Notes: a model not told the origin generated them from the letters alone. A stretch of 39,378 nt of DNA from JAIRTY01 sp050257395 (GCA_050257395.1 JBLMWU010000341.1:1-39378); one strand, 5' to 3'; counted from the stretch's first letter, positions 16,736 to 24,708 are shown. Numbers and translations: made by a program.

Positions 16736-17110
16736 CGAGCCGGGAATACCGGCGACCCCCCGGATGCTGTTAGTCTTTACGAAACGGCCAGCCCGGCTAG
16801 ACCCGTGCTGGACGTGCAAGCGGAGGACCACCTCCCACCTGGCCGGCCACGGGCCGGCGGGTAAGCCTGCGGAGTGCAGAGCAGGCTGAGGGTGACGGCG
16901 GCCCAGCCCATCCGGGCGAGGCAGCGGTCACCCGGTGACGTGCTCCCACACGGCGCAGTGTGCCCGGGAGTGGTGATCGGTGGGCCCCGCGTGCATGCCG
17001 TGCGGGGCTTTTCGCATGTGGCGGCGCCGCCGCCGCGGTGAGCCCGGCCGGGATGGCCGAGGCAGGCCCGGTCCGCTGGCGGTCCGGGCAGGAAGGATCC
17101 AGGAGGTCAC
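16736..17110 (+). promoter_or_regulatory. Structured leader of the infC operon
   Basis: 375 bp without a convincing gene, upstream of infC. It contains a run of hairpins: GGAGG/CCTCC (16822-16835), GCCGG/CCGGC (16842-16858), a perfect GTCACC-C-GGTGAC palindrome (16927-16939) and an interrupted CTCCC...GGGAG stem with inner ACAC/GTGT (16944-16970). An intrinsic terminator follows at 16984-17012, and the AGGAGG Shine-Dalgarno is at 17101-17106. The layout, a long leader with a terminator before the coding region, suggests transcription attenuation of the IF3-L35-L20 operon. The promoter is probably near 16765-16780 (TAGTCT), without a clear -35. Confidence 0.6.
16984..17012 (+). terminator. Intrinsic terminator (attenuator) in the infC leader
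   Basis: GCCCCGC (16984-16990) pairs with GCGGGGC (17002-17008) across an 11-nt loop and is followed by TTTT. This is the only hairpin plus T-run of this quality in the window. It lies ~100 nt before infC, so it either ends an upstream transcript or attenuates the infC operon. Confidence 0.75.
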
Positions 17111-17773
17111 ATCAGCGTCGAACCCCGTATCAACGAGCGCATCCGCGTCCCCGAAGTGCGGCTTGTCGGGCCGAACGGCGAGCAGGTCGGGATAGTCGCG
17201 GTCACCGATGCGCTCCGCCTGGCCCAGGAGGCCGACCTCGACCTGGTCGAGGTGGCGCCGACGGCGCGGCCGCCGGTCTGCAGGCTCATGGACTACGGCA
17301 AGTTCAAGTACGAGTCCGCGCTCAAGGCCAGGGAATCGCGGAAGAACCAGGCGCAGACGGTCATCAAGGAGATCAAGCTCCGGCCGAAGATCGACCCGCA
17401 TGACTACGGCACCAAGAAGGGCCACGTCGAGCGGTTCCTGCGGGCGGGCGACAAGGTCAAGGTGACCATCATGTTCCGCGGACGCGAGCAGTCGCGGCCC
17501 GAGCTCGGGTTCCGGCTGCTGCAGCGCCTGGCCAGTGACGTGGAGGAGCTGGGCTTCGTGGAAGCCCAGCCCAAGCAGGACGGCCGCAACATGATCATGG
17601 TGATCGGGCCGCACCGGCGCAAGCGCGAGGCCAAGGCCGAGCAGGCGGCCACCCGGCAGGCGGCGCCGGACGGTGAGCGCCCGGCGCCACGGCCGCGCCG
17701 CGCACCGGCCGACCCCGGCACGGCGTCCGCCAACGGTGCCGCGGAGCAGAGCCAGCCGGAGGCGGACGAGTAG
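17111..17773 (+). CDS. infC: Translation initiation factor IF-3, ATC start codon
   Basis: IF3 binds the 30S subunit and proofreads start codons. 220 aa: N-domain (INERIRVPEVRLVGPNGEQV, then DLDLVEVAPTARPPVCRLMD), linker (KYESALKARESRKNQ), C-domain (EIKLRPKIDPHDYGTKKGHV; FRGREQSRPELG) and a ~45-residue Ala/Pro-rich tail. The conserved N-terminus begins before any ATG/GTG/TTG. Reading back from the GTG at 17156 to the in-frame TGA at 17039-17041, no canonical start exists. ATC at 17111 lies 4 nt after AGGAGG, and the same ISxEPRIN start is remembered from streptomycetes. A non-canonical start is the classic basis of IF3 autoregulation. Confidence 0.93.
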   Translation: MSVEPRINERIRVPEVRLVGPNGEQVGIVAVTDALRLAQEADLDLVEVAPTARPPVCRLMDYGKFKYESALKARESRKNQAQTVIKEIKLRPKIDPHDYGTKKGHVERFLRAGDKVKVTIMFRGREQSRPELGFRLLQRLASDVEELGFVEAQPKQDGRNMIMVIGPHRRKREAKAEQAATRQAAPDGERPAPRPRRAPADPGTASANGAAEQSQPEADE

Positions 17774-17784
17774 CCGCCGGGGCT

Positions 17785-17819
17785 GCCGGCTGCCGGACGG
17801 AGGGCCGGCGGCAGCCGGC
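17785..17819 (+). other. Strong hairpin between infC and rpmI
   Basis: GCCGGCTGCCG (17785-17795) is perfectly complementary to CGGCAGCCGGC (17809-17819), an 11-bp stem with no following T-tract. It may be a processing or mRNA-stability element, or a partial terminator. Confidence 0.5.
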
Positions 17820-17873
17820 CTGAGCCGCCCATGACCGGCCGCGGTGCGCTGCGGCCGGAACGACAAGCGTGGC

Positions 17874-17897
17874 GTCCTCACGCCTGAAGGTGAGGAC
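17874..17897 (+). promoter_or_regulatory. Hairpin in the rpmI leader, candidate L20 autoregulation site
   Basis: GTCCTCAC (17874-17881) pairs perfectly with GTGAGGAC (17890-17897) around an 8-nt loop, about 55 nt before the rpmI ATG. In other bacteria L20 represses this operon by binding the mRNA ahead of rpmI or infC. The position suggests a similar role, which is inference. Confidence 0.4.
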
Positions 17898-17952
17898 GTG
17901 CCAGGAGAGCCGCGCCCGCAGCGCGGGGAACGGAACGGAGACGACGGCGACG

Positions 17953-18147
17953 ATGCCCAAGATGAAGACGCACAGCGGAGCCAGCAAACGCTTCCGGGTG
18001 ACTGGTTCGGGAAAGGTGATGCGCCGCCGCGCCAACCGCAACCACCTGCTCGAGCACAAGCCGACCAAGCGAACCCGGCGGCTCGCGGCTGACCAGCCGC
18101 TGGCCAGCGCGGACGTGAAGAAGATCAAGAAACTGCTGGGCCGGTAA
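17953..18147 (+). CDS. rpmI: 50S ribosomal protein L35
   Basis: 64-aa basic ribosomal protein: MPKMKTHSGASKRFRVTGSG at the N-terminus, then RRRANRNHLLEHKPTKRTRR, both diagnostic of bL35. ATG at 17953; the longer open frame upstream (to 17869) is not conserved. The Shine-Dalgarno is weak (GGAACGGAG ~12 nt upstream). Lies between infC and rplT in the universal infC-rpmI-rplT order, 28 nt before rplT. Confidence 0.96.
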   Translation: MPKMKTHSGASKRFRVTGSGKVMRRRANRNHLLEHKPTKRTRRLAADQPLASADVKKIKKLLGR

Positions 18148-18175
18148 CCCCGCCCGCCGCAAGGGAGTCGAAGCA

Positions 18176-18571
18176 ATGGCACGCGTGAAGCGGGCGGTCA
18201 ACGCCCACAAGAAGCGCAGGGTCGTCCTCGAGCGGGCGAGTGGCTACCGCGGCCAGCGGTCACGCCTGTACCGCAAGGCCAAGGAGCAGATGCTCCACTC
18301 GATGACGTACGCCTACGCGGGCCGCAAGGACCGCAAGGGCGCTTTCCGGCGGCTGTGGATTCAGCGCATCAACGCTGCGGCGCGCGCTGAGGGCATCACC
18401 TACAACCGCTTCGTCCAGGGCCTCAAGGCCGCCGGGGTGGAAGTGGACCGGCGGATGCTGGCCGAGCTCGCGGTCTCTGACCCGGCGGCCTTCTCCGCCC
18501 TGGTGCAGGCCGCCAAGACGGCTCTGCCCGAGCCGGGCGGCCAGGCCCCGGCCAGCAGCGCCGCGGCCTGA
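18176..18571 (+). CDS. rplT: 50S ribosomal protein L20
   Basis: 131-aa ribosomal protein that binds 23S rRNA early in 50S assembly and can act as an autogenous repressor. N-terminal ARVKRAVNAHKKRRVVLERA and RGQRSRLYRKAKEQ, then the globular domain with RKDRKGAFRRLWIQRINAAA and the C-terminal ELAVSDPAAFSALV. A short Ala/Pro tail is extra. ATG preceded by AAGGGAG. Last gene of the infC operon, followed by a strong hairpin terminator. Confidence 0.97.
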   Translation: MARVKRAVNAHKKRRVVLERASGYRGQRSRLYRKAKEQMLHSMTYAYAGRKDRKGAFRRLWIQRINAAARAEGITYNRFVQGLKAAGVEVDRRMLAELAVSDPAAFSALVQAAKTALPEPGGQAPASSAAA

Positions 18572-18587
18572 GGAGCTGCGGCTGGAC

Positions 18588-18617
18588 ACGCGCCGGCCGG
18601 AGCGCCGGCCGGCGCGT
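18588..18617 (+). terminator. Hairpin terminator after rplT
   Basis: CGCGCCGGCC (18589-18598) pairs perfectly with GGCCGGCGCG (18607-18616), extended by one A-T pair, with an 8-nt loop and no T-run. This is a GC-rich terminator of the kind common in actinobacteria. It ends 13 nt before the next ATG. Confidence 0.65.
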
Positions 18618-18629
18618 ACGGGGGGCTGG

Positions 18630-19493
18630 ATGGGCACTGACGGCGGCGGCCGGGCACCGGATTTCCGGTCCGTCCCGGAGCTGACCAGCACCCGGTCGCC
18701 CCGGGTGAAGGCTGCCCGCCAGCTGGCCAAGCGGGCATTGCGCCAGCGGGCCCGGTCGTTCCTGGCCGAGGGACCGCAGGCAGTCTCGGAAGCGCTGACA
18801 CGGGCCGGCGTGGTGCGCCAGGTGTTCGTCACCGTGCCGGCCCGCCTGCGCTACGCCGAACTGCTGGACGAGGCGGCCCGGCAGGGCGCGGACGTGCAGG
18901 CGGTCAGCGGCGAGGTGATGGCGGACCTCGCCCAGACCATCACCCCGCAGGGGCTGCTCGCCGTCTGCCAGTTCGTGGACGTGCCGCTGGCGCAGCTGGC
19001 CTCCAGCCCGGCCCGGCTGGTGGTGGTCCTGGCCAGCGTCCGCGACCCGGGGAACGCCGGCACCGTGCTGCGCACCGCGGACGCGGCGGGCGCGGACGGG
19101 GTGGTGTTCTCCGACGCGTCAGTGGACCCGTACAACAGCAAGTGCGTGCGCGCGTCCGCGGGCAGCCTGTTCCACCTGCCGGTGGTGGCCAGCGCCGGGG
19201 TCGCGGCCGCGGTGACCGCGCTGCGCGAGGCCGGCCTGCGGGTGCTGGCGGCGGACGGGCGGGCGGGCCGGCCGCTCCCCGACCTGGGTGCCGAGGGACT
19301 GCTCGCCAGGCCCACCGCCTGGCTGTTCGGGAACGAGGCGTGGGGGCTGCCCGCCGGTGTGCTGGCGCTGGCCGACGAGGCGGTGGCGGTGCCGATCTAC
19401 GGCCGGGCGGAGAGCCTCAACCTGGCCGCGGCGGCGGCCGTCTGCCTCTACGCGTCGGCCCAGGCGCAGCGGCAGCCGCTGGCGGGGGACTGA
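18630..19493 (+). CDS. SpoU/TrmH-family rRNA 2'-O-methyltransferase
   Basis: 287-aa SPOUT methyltransferase with an N-terminal substrate-binding domain (SPRVKAARQLAKRALRQRAR; FLAEGPQAVSEAL) and a knotted catalytic domain. The three SpoU motifs are clear: ASVRDPGNAGTVLRTADAAG, LFGNEAWGLP and PIYGRAESLNLAAAAAVCLY. The probable substrate is a guanosine or uridine of 23S rRNA. The exact position (RlmB-like or TsnR-like) cannot be decided from the motifs. Located directly after rplT, as in streptomycetes, which supports an rRNA role. ATG start with a G-rich Shine-Dalgarno (GGGGGG). Confidence 0.92.
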   Translation: MGTDGGGRAPDFRSVPELTSTRSPRVKAARQLAKRALRQRARSFLAEGPQAVSEALTRAGVVRQVFVTVPARLRYAELLDEAARQGADVQAVSGEVMADLAQTITPQGLLAVCQFVDVPLAQLASSPARLVVVLASVRDPGNAGTVLRTADAAGADGVVFSDASVDPYNSKCVRASAGSLFHLPVVASAGVAAAVTALREAGLRVLAADGRAGRPLPDLGAEGLLARPTAWLFGNEAWGLPAGVLALADEAVAVPIYGRAESLNLAAAAAVCLYASAQAQRQPLAGD

Positions 19494-19520
19494 CGCCGAT
19501 GCTCGCCCACACGCTAAAGT
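19490..19520 (+). promoter_or_regulatory. Candidate promoter of the histidine kinase gene
   Basis: CTGACG (19490-19495) and TAAAGT (19515-19520) with a 19-bp spacer, ahead of the kinase ATG at 19537. Spacing is long, so support is moderate. Confidence 0.4.
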
Positions 19521-19531
19521 CTGATCACATT

Positions 19532-19564
19532 GCGTCATGTCAGCCGGCCGGGCCGGCATGACGC
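19532..19564. repeat. Inverted repeat spanning the histidine kinase start
   Basis: GCGTCATG (19532-19539) and CATGACGC (19557-19564) are perfect inverted copies. The interior carries two GCCGGC palindromes. Both candidate ATG starts (19537 and 19558) lie in the arms, so the structure could hide the start in mRNA or be an operator. Confidence 0.6.
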
Positions 19565-20808
19565 GCACGGGACCGACAGGGCCGGACGGAGGCAGCGCAC
19601 GGGTGGATGGGGTCGGCGCGGGCGAGGCAGTGGCTGAGCTCATCAGCGTCCAGGCGGACGCGGTGGTGCCCGCCATGGGGCTGGTCTGCGCCGACGAGCT
19701 GCCCGACGGCCTGGTCGTGGCGGACCAGGCAGGCCGGGTGATGCTGTTCAACCGGGCCGCAGCCCGGCTCACCGGCATCGCTGCCGCCGCCGCGCTGGGC
19801 CGCGACGTGCGGGACGTGCTGGCGTTCCGGGACGCCGAGGGCGCCAGCTGGTGGCGGTGCGTCAACCCGTACGCGGGCCTGCCGACGCGGACCAGGCATC
19901 CCGAGACCTCGCTGTTCCTGCCGGACGGCACCGAGCTGCTGGTGACGGCCGGCTACGTGCGCGGCCCGGCGGGCCGGGGGCCCGGCACCCGCGCCCCCGC
20001 CTGCGGTGACGTCCAGCGCCTCATGATCTGCCTGCGCGGGTCCCAGCAGCGGGCCCGGCTGGAGCGCAGCCGGGCCGACCTGGTCTCCACCGTCGCCCAC
20101 GAGCTGCGCTCGCCGCTGACGAGCGTCAAGGGCTTCACCGCGACGCTGCTCGCCAAGTGGACCCGGTTCACCGACGACCAGAAGCGGGTCATGCTGGAGA
20201 CGGTCAACGCCGACGCCGACCGCGTGACCAGGCTCATCACCGAGCTGCTGGACGTGTCCCGGATCGAGTCGGGCCGGATGGAGATCCACCGCCAGCTGGT
20301 CAGCATCCCCGAGCGGGCGGAGAAGATCATCGCGGGCCGGATCGCGGCCGGGGACGCGCCCGGCCGGTTCCGGCTCGAGGCCGCGGACGGCCTGCCCGAG
20401 ACCTGGCTCGACGCCGACAAGGTGGACCAGATCCTCGGGAATCTGGTAGAGAACGCGGTGCGCCACGGTGCTGGTACGGTGACGGTTGTGGTGGAGCCGG
20501 TGGAAACAGCCGTTACCCGTGCCGCGGGCCGGGTCAGCGCGGCGCCGGGTGGCCAGGGTCCGGGCGGCCCAGGCCCGGCCGTCGCGGTCTCCGTCCGCGA
20601 CGAGGGCGAGGGCATTGCCCCCGAGCTCGTGCCCAGGATCTTCCGCCTGTTCTGGCGGGCCAAGCGGCGCGGTGGCGCGGGCCTCGGCCTGTACATCGTG
20701 ATGGGAGTGGTCGAAGCGCAGGGCGGCACGTTCGCGGTGCGGGGTGCGCCCGGCGGCGGGGCGGAGTTCCGATTTACCATGCCCGCCGGCAGGCCCGACT
20801 TCGGGTAG
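19537..20808 (+). CDS. Soluble PAS-domain sensor histidine kinase
   Basis: 423-aa cytosolic kinase with no membrane segment. PAS domain at ~50-140 (LPDGLVVADQAGRVMLFNRA), then HisKA with phospho-acceptor His188 in STVAHELRSPLTSVKGF. The ATPase domain has the N box NLVENAVRHG, G1 DEGEGI and G2 GGAGLGLYIV. A Gly/Pro-rich insertion interrupts the ATPase domain between the N and G1 boxes. No response regulator is adjacent, so it is an orphan. A similar kinase occupies this place between the rRNA methylase and pheS in streptomycetes. Starts at 19537 or 19558; no Shine-Dalgarno, and both lie in an inverted repeat. Signal unknown. Confidence 0.9.
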   Translation: MSAGRAGMTRTGPTGPDGGSARVDGVGAGEAVAELISVQADAVVPAMGLVCADELPDGLVVADQAGRVMLFNRAAARLTGIAAAAALGRDVRDVLAFRDAEGASWWRCVNPYAGLPTRTRHPETSLFLPDGTELLVTAGYVRGPAGRGPGTRAPACGDVQRLMICLRGSQQRARLERSRADLVSTVAHELRSPLTSVKGFTATLLAKWTRFTDDQKRVMLETVNADADRVTRLITELLDVSRIESGRMEIHRQLVSIPERAEKIIAGRIAAGDAPGRFRLEAADGLPETWLDADKVDQILGNLVENAVRHGAGTVTVVVEPVETAVTRAAGRVSAAPGGQGPGGPGPAVAVSVRDEGEGIAPELVPRIFRLFWRAKRRGGAGLGLYIVMGVVEAQGGTFAVRGAPGGGAEFRFTMPAGRPDFG

Positions 20809-20819
20809 GCGGCGGGCCC

Positions 20820-20984
20820 ATGGCCCAGCCCGCGGCGCCGCCGCGCGCGGCCGGGCTGCCCGGGCCGGCCGCGGCCCAGCGGGACGCCCGGCGGGCGCGG
20901 CAGGAGGCCTGGCCGGGCGGGCAGCCGCGCGGCGGTTCGTTCCCGCTGATGGACGCGCCGGCCCGGCCGCAGACCGGTACCTGA
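20820..20984 (+). CDS. Possible small protein upstream of pheS
   Basis: A 54-codon frame from ATG at 20820, rich in Ala, Pro, Arg and Gly (begins MAQPAAPPRAAGLPG, ends MDAPARPQTGT). It sits between the kinase stop and pheS with only a weak GGCGGG ahead of it. Composition is that of GC-rich spacer DNA and I recognise no family, so it may be non-coding. Confidence 0.25.
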   Translation: MAQPAAPPRAAGLPGPAAAQRDARRARQEAWPGGQPRGGSFPLMDAPARPQTGT

Positions 20985-21013
20985 CCCTTTCACCCGCAGG
21001 AAAGCAGGGCGTG

Positions 21014-22135
21014 ATGTCCGCACCGAACAAGCAGTACGACCCGGTGGAGGTGACCGCGCTGTCGCCGGAAGAGGTAGACGCCGCCGTCGCGAAGGCGCTC
21101 GCGGACATCGCCGCCGCCCGCGACCTCGGCGAGCTGAAGACCGCCCGGCTGGCGCACGCCGGTGACCGCTCGCCGCTGGCCCTGGCCAACGCCGAGATCG
21201 GCGCGCTGCCGCCGCAGGCCAGGGCCGAGGCCGGCAAGCGGGTCGGCGCCGCCCGGCGGGAGGTCGGCCAGGCGCTGGCCGCCCGGCAGGCCGACCTGGA
21301 GGCCCTGCGCGACCAGCAGGTGCTCGTCCAGGAAACGGTCGACGTGACCCTGCCCTGGGACCGGGCCACGCCCGGCGCCCGGCACCCGGTCACCACGATC
21401 GCCGAGCGGCTGGCCGACGTGTTCACCGGCATGGGCTACGAGATCGCCGAGGGGCCCGAGGTCGAGGCCGAGTGGTACAACTTCGACGCCCTCAACTTCC
21501 CGCCCGACCACCCGGCCCGGGAGATGCAGGACACCATCTTCGTGGCCCAGCCGGACGGCAGCGCCGGCTCGGGGGTGGTGATGCGCACCCACACCTCGCC
21601 GGTGCAGATCCGGGCGATGCTGACCAGGCCGCTGCCGCTGTACGTGGTCAGCCCCGGCAAGTGCTTCCGCAGCGACGCCCTGGACGCGACCCACAGCCCG
21701 GTCTTCCACCAGATCGAGTGCCTGGCGGTGGACGAGGGGCTCACCATGGCCGACCTGCGCGGCGCCATCAGCGCGTTCGTCGAGGCGATGTTCGGCGAAG
21801 GGCTGCGGACCCGGCTGCGGCCGGACTTCTTCCCCTTCACCGAGCCGTCCGCCGACGTGTCCATGGAATGCCACGTCTGCCGCGGCGCCTCCACCAGCCC
21901 GGGTGGCGAGCCCTGCCGGGTGTGCCGTTCCCAGGGCTGGATCGAGATCGCCGGCTGCGGCATGGTCAACCCGAAGGTGCTGGTCGCCTGCGGGATCGAC
22001 CCGGACCGCTACAGCGGGTTCGCGTTCGGGCTGGGCATCGAGCGGAGCCTGATGATCAGGCACGGGGTGACCGACATCCGGGACACCCTCGAGGGCGACG
22101 TGCGGTTCAGCCGGGCGTTCGGGATGGAGGTCTGA
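21014..22135 (+). CDS. pheS: Phenylalanyl-tRNA synthetase alpha subunit
   Basis: 373-aa catalytic subunit of the (alpha-beta)2 PheRS. N-terminal coiled-coil arm (EEVDAAVAKALADIAAARDL...), then the class II core: motif 2 FRSDALDATHSPVFHQIECL and motif 3 GFAFGLGIERSLMIR. A CHVC...CRVC four-Cys cluster before GWIEIAGCGM is probably zinc-binding, as in other bacterial PheS. ATG at 21014 with AGGAAAGCAGGG upstream. The frame is open further back but is not family-like there. Its stop overlaps the pheT ATG (TGATG), giving coupled 1:1 synthesis. Confidence 0.96.
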   Translation: MSAPNKQYDPVEVTALSPEEVDAAVAKALADIAAARDLGELKTARLAHAGDRSPLALANAEIGALPPQARAEAGKRVGAARREVGQALAARQADLEALRDQQVLVQETVDVTLPWDRATPGARHPVTTIAERLADVFTGMGYEIAEGPEVEAEWYNFDALNFPPDHPAREMQDTIFVAQPDGSAGSGVVMRTHTSPVQIRAMLTRPLPLYVVSPGKCFRSDALDATHSPVFHQIECLAVDEGLTMADLRGAISAFVEAMFGEGLRTRLRPDFFPFTEPSADVSMECHVCRGASTSPGGEPCRVCRSQGWIEIAGCGMVNPKVLVACGIDPDRYSGFAFGLGIERSLMIRHGVTDIRDTLEGDVRFSRAFGMEV

Positions 22136-24708
22136 TGCGCGTGCCACTGTCCTGGCTCCGGGAGTACGCCCCGGTGCCAGCGGACACCGACGCCGCCGAC
22201 GTCGCGCGCCGGCTCACCGCGGCGGGCCTGGAGGTCGAGACGGTCGAGCCGGCCGGGCAGGACATCACCGGCGTGGTGGTGGCACGGGTGACCGCCGTCG
22301 AGGAACTCACCGGGTTCAGGAAGCCGGTCCGGTACTGCCAGGTGGACGACGGGTCCGGGCAGGAACGCGGCGTCATCTGCGGCGCGGTCAATTTCGCGGC
22401 CGGCGACATGGTGCCGCTGGCGCTGCCCGGCGCGGTGCTGCCGGGGGGCTTCGAGATCACCGCGCGCAAGACCTATGGGCACGTGTCTGACGGGATGATC
22501 TGCTCGGCGCGGGAGCTGGCCATCGGGGACGAGCACGCCGGGATCATGGTGCTGCCCGCAGGCGCCCCGCTCGGCGCGGACTTCGTGGCCTACGCCGGGC
22601 TGGCCGACCACGTATTCGACATCGCGGTGACCCCGGACCGCGGGTACGCGCTGTCCATCCGCGGCATCGCCCGGGAGCTCGCCAGCGCCTACGGCGTCGG
22701 CTACACCGACCCGGCTGACGCCGGCCTGCCCGCGGACGTGGCCGCGGAGTCAGACGCGGTGTACCCAGCGGCGATCGGGGACGAGACCGCCTGCGACCGG
22801 ATCGTGCTGCGGGAGGTGCGCGGGATCGACCCTGGGGCCCCCACCCCGCTGTGGATGCAGGTGCGGCTCGCCCGGGCGGGCATGCGCAGCGTGTCGCTGG
22901 CCGTGGACATCACCAACTACCTGATGCTGGAGCTCGGCCAGCCGCTGCACGCCTTCGACCGGGACAAGCTGACCGGGCCGGTGGTGGTGCGCCGCGCCCG
23001 GCCGGGGGAGCGGCTGGAGACCCTGGACCACGTGGTGCGGGACCTGGATCCCGAGGACATCCTGATCACCGACTCCTCCGGCCCGCTGTCGCTGGCCGGC
23101 ACCATGGGCGGGGTGGACAGCGAGATCTCGGACGCGTCGGTGAACCTGGTCATCGAGGCCGCGCACTTCTCCCCGCGCGGGGTGGCCCGGATGAGCCGCC
23201 GGCACCGGCTGTTCAGCGAGGCCTCCTACCGGTTCGAGCGCAACGTGGACCGGGAGCTGCCGCTGCGCGCCTCGGCACGGGCCGCTGCGCTGCTCACCTC
23301 GCTGGGCGGCGGCACGGCCGTGCCCGGCTGCACGCACGCGCAGGCCGGGGTCGCGCCGGTGACCATCGCGGTGGCCGCGGATCACCCTGACCGGGTCGCC
23401 GGGCAGGGCTACGGCCGCGACGTGGTCGTCCGGCGGCTGCGGGAGGTCGGCTGCGAGGTCACCGAGGCGCCCGCCGGGACGCCGGCGGACAGCGCCGCCG
23501 GGCGCGGGCACGGCCAGGTCCGCAGCGCGGGCAGCACGCTGCTGGTCACCCCGCCGTCCTGGCGGCCGGACCTCACCGACCCCAGCGACCTGGCCGAAGA
23601 GGTCATCCGGCTGGAAGGCTACGAGAACATCCCGGTGCGGATGCCGCGGGCGGCCGCGGGCCGCGGGCTCACCCCGGAGCAGCGCGGACGGCGGCTGACC
23701 GGCCGGGTGCTGGCCGGCGCGGGCTACGTCGAGGTGCTCAGCCAGCCGTTCGGGGGCGCCGCCGACTTCGACCGGCTGCAGCTGCCCGCCGGCGACCGGC
23801 GCCGGGCTGCCCTGCGGCTGGCGAACCCGCTGAACGACGACGAGCCGCTGCTGCGCACCACCCTGCTGCCGGGACTGCTGCGGGTAGCCGTGCGCAACCT
23901 CGGCCGCGGCTTCGCGGACCTGGCCCTGTACGAGATCGGCCAGGTGTTCCGGCCGCGGCCGGACGGTGAGCCGGTCGCGCCGATCCTGCCGGTCGACCGC
24001 GGGCCGGCCCCGGAGGAGGTCGCCACGCTGGCGGCGGCGCTGCCGGACCAGCCGGTCCGGGTGGCGGTGGTGCTCACCGGGAACCGGGAACAGGCGGGCT
24101 GGTGGGGGCAGGGCCGCCCGGCGGGCTGGCAGGACGCCATCGAGGCCGCCCGGTCGGTGCTGCGGGCGAACCGGGCGCAGTTCGGCGTGCGGGCCGACCA
24201 GCACGCGCCGTGGCATCCGGGCCGGTGCGCGGCGCTGTACGTGCGCGTCACGGGCGGCGCGGAGAGGCTGGCCGGGCACGCCGGCGAGCTGCACCCGCGG
24301 GTGGTGGAGGCCTTCGGGCTGCCGGCCCGCACCTCGGCCATGGAGGTGGACCTGTCGGTGATCCAGGCGGCGGTGGCCGGCGACCCGCCGGTGGAGGCGC
24401 CCACGGTGTCCGGGTACCCGGTGGCCACCCAGGATGTGGCCCTGCTGGTGCCGCAGGAGGTGCCGGCCGCCGAGGTGGAGGCGGCGCTGGCGGCCGGCGG
24501 CTCAGCGGGCGGCCTGCTGGAGGAGGTCCGGCTGTTCGACGTCTACACCGGTGAGCAGGCTGGCGAGGGGCGCAAGTCGCTCGCCTACACGCTCCGGTTC
24601 CGTGCCCCCGACCGGACGCTCACGGCCGAGGAGGCGACCGCCGCGCGGGACGCCGCCGTGGCCGAGGCGGCCCGGCGGGCCGGGGCGGTCCTGCGCGGCG
24701 CCTCCTGA
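22135..24708 (+). CDS. pheT: Phenylalanyl-tRNA synthetase beta subunit
   Basis: 857-aa subunit carrying tRNA binding and editing. Begins MRVPLSWLREYAPVP (typical), then the EMAP-like tRNA-binding domain (VVVARVTAVEELTGF; ICGAVNFAAGD), the B3/B4 editing domain (NYLMLELGQPLHAFDRDKL), B5 (PPSWRPDLTDPSDLAEEVIR), the catalytic-like core (LRTTLLPGLLRVAVRNLGRG) and the C-terminal FDX-ACB domain (LFDVYTGEQAGEGRKSLAYT). Slightly longer than average; B5 carries an Ala/Gly insert. No Phe-rich leader peptide or T-box is seen before pheST. Confidence 0.96.
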   Translation: MRVPLSWLREYAPVPADTDAADVARRLTAAGLEVETVEPAGQDITGVVVARVTAVEELTGFRKPVRYCQVDDGSGQERGVICGAVNFAAGDMVPLALPGAVLPGGFEITARKTYGHVSDGMICSARELAIGDEHAGIMVLPAGAPLGADFVAYAGLADHVFDIAVTPDRGYALSIRGIARELASAYGVGYTDPADAGLPADVAAESDAVYPAAIGDETACDRIVLREVRGIDPGAPTPLWMQVRLARAGMRSVSLAVDITNYLMLELGQPLHAFDRDKLTGPVVVRRARPGERLETLDHVVRDLDPEDILITDSSGPLSLAGTMGGVDSEISDASVNLVIEAAHFSPRGVARMSRRHRLFSEASYRFERNVDRELPLRASARAAALLTSLGGGTAVPGCTHAQAGVAPVTIAVAADHPDRVAGQGYGRDVVVRRLREVGCEVTEAPAGTPADSAAGRGHGQVRSAGSTLLVTPPSWRPDLTDPSDLAEEVIRLEGYENIPVRMPRAAAGRGLTPEQRGRRLTGRVLAGAGYVEVLSQPFGGAADFDRLQLPAGDRRRAALRLANPLNDDEPLLRTTLLPGLLRVAVRNLGRGFADLALYEIGQVFRPRPDGEPVAPILPVDRGPAPEEVATLAAALPDQPVRVAVVLTGNREQAGWWGQGRPAGWQDAIEAARSVLRANRAQFGVRADQHAPWHPGRCAALYVRVTGGAERLAGHAGELHPRVVEAFGLPARTSAMEVDLSVIQAAVAGDPPVEAPTVSGYPVATQDVALLVPQEVPAAEVEAALAAGGSAGGLLEEVRLFDVYTGEQAGEGRKSLAYTLRFRAPDRTLTAEEATAARDAAVAEAARRAGAVLRGAS

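Noticed and set aside
16764..16889. 41-codon frame with a TTA codon in the infC leader, possible leader peptide
   Set aside because: No Shine-Dalgarno, it overlaps the likely promoter region, and the translation has no run of regulatory codons.
20744..21013. 90-residue N-terminal extension of PheS
   Set aside because: Overlaps the kinase gene and is low-complexity; ATG at 21014 gives the normal family length.
20950..21013. T-box or Phe attenuator before pheST
   Set aside because: No specifier loop, T-box sequence, Phe-rich leader peptide or terminator is present in the short gap.
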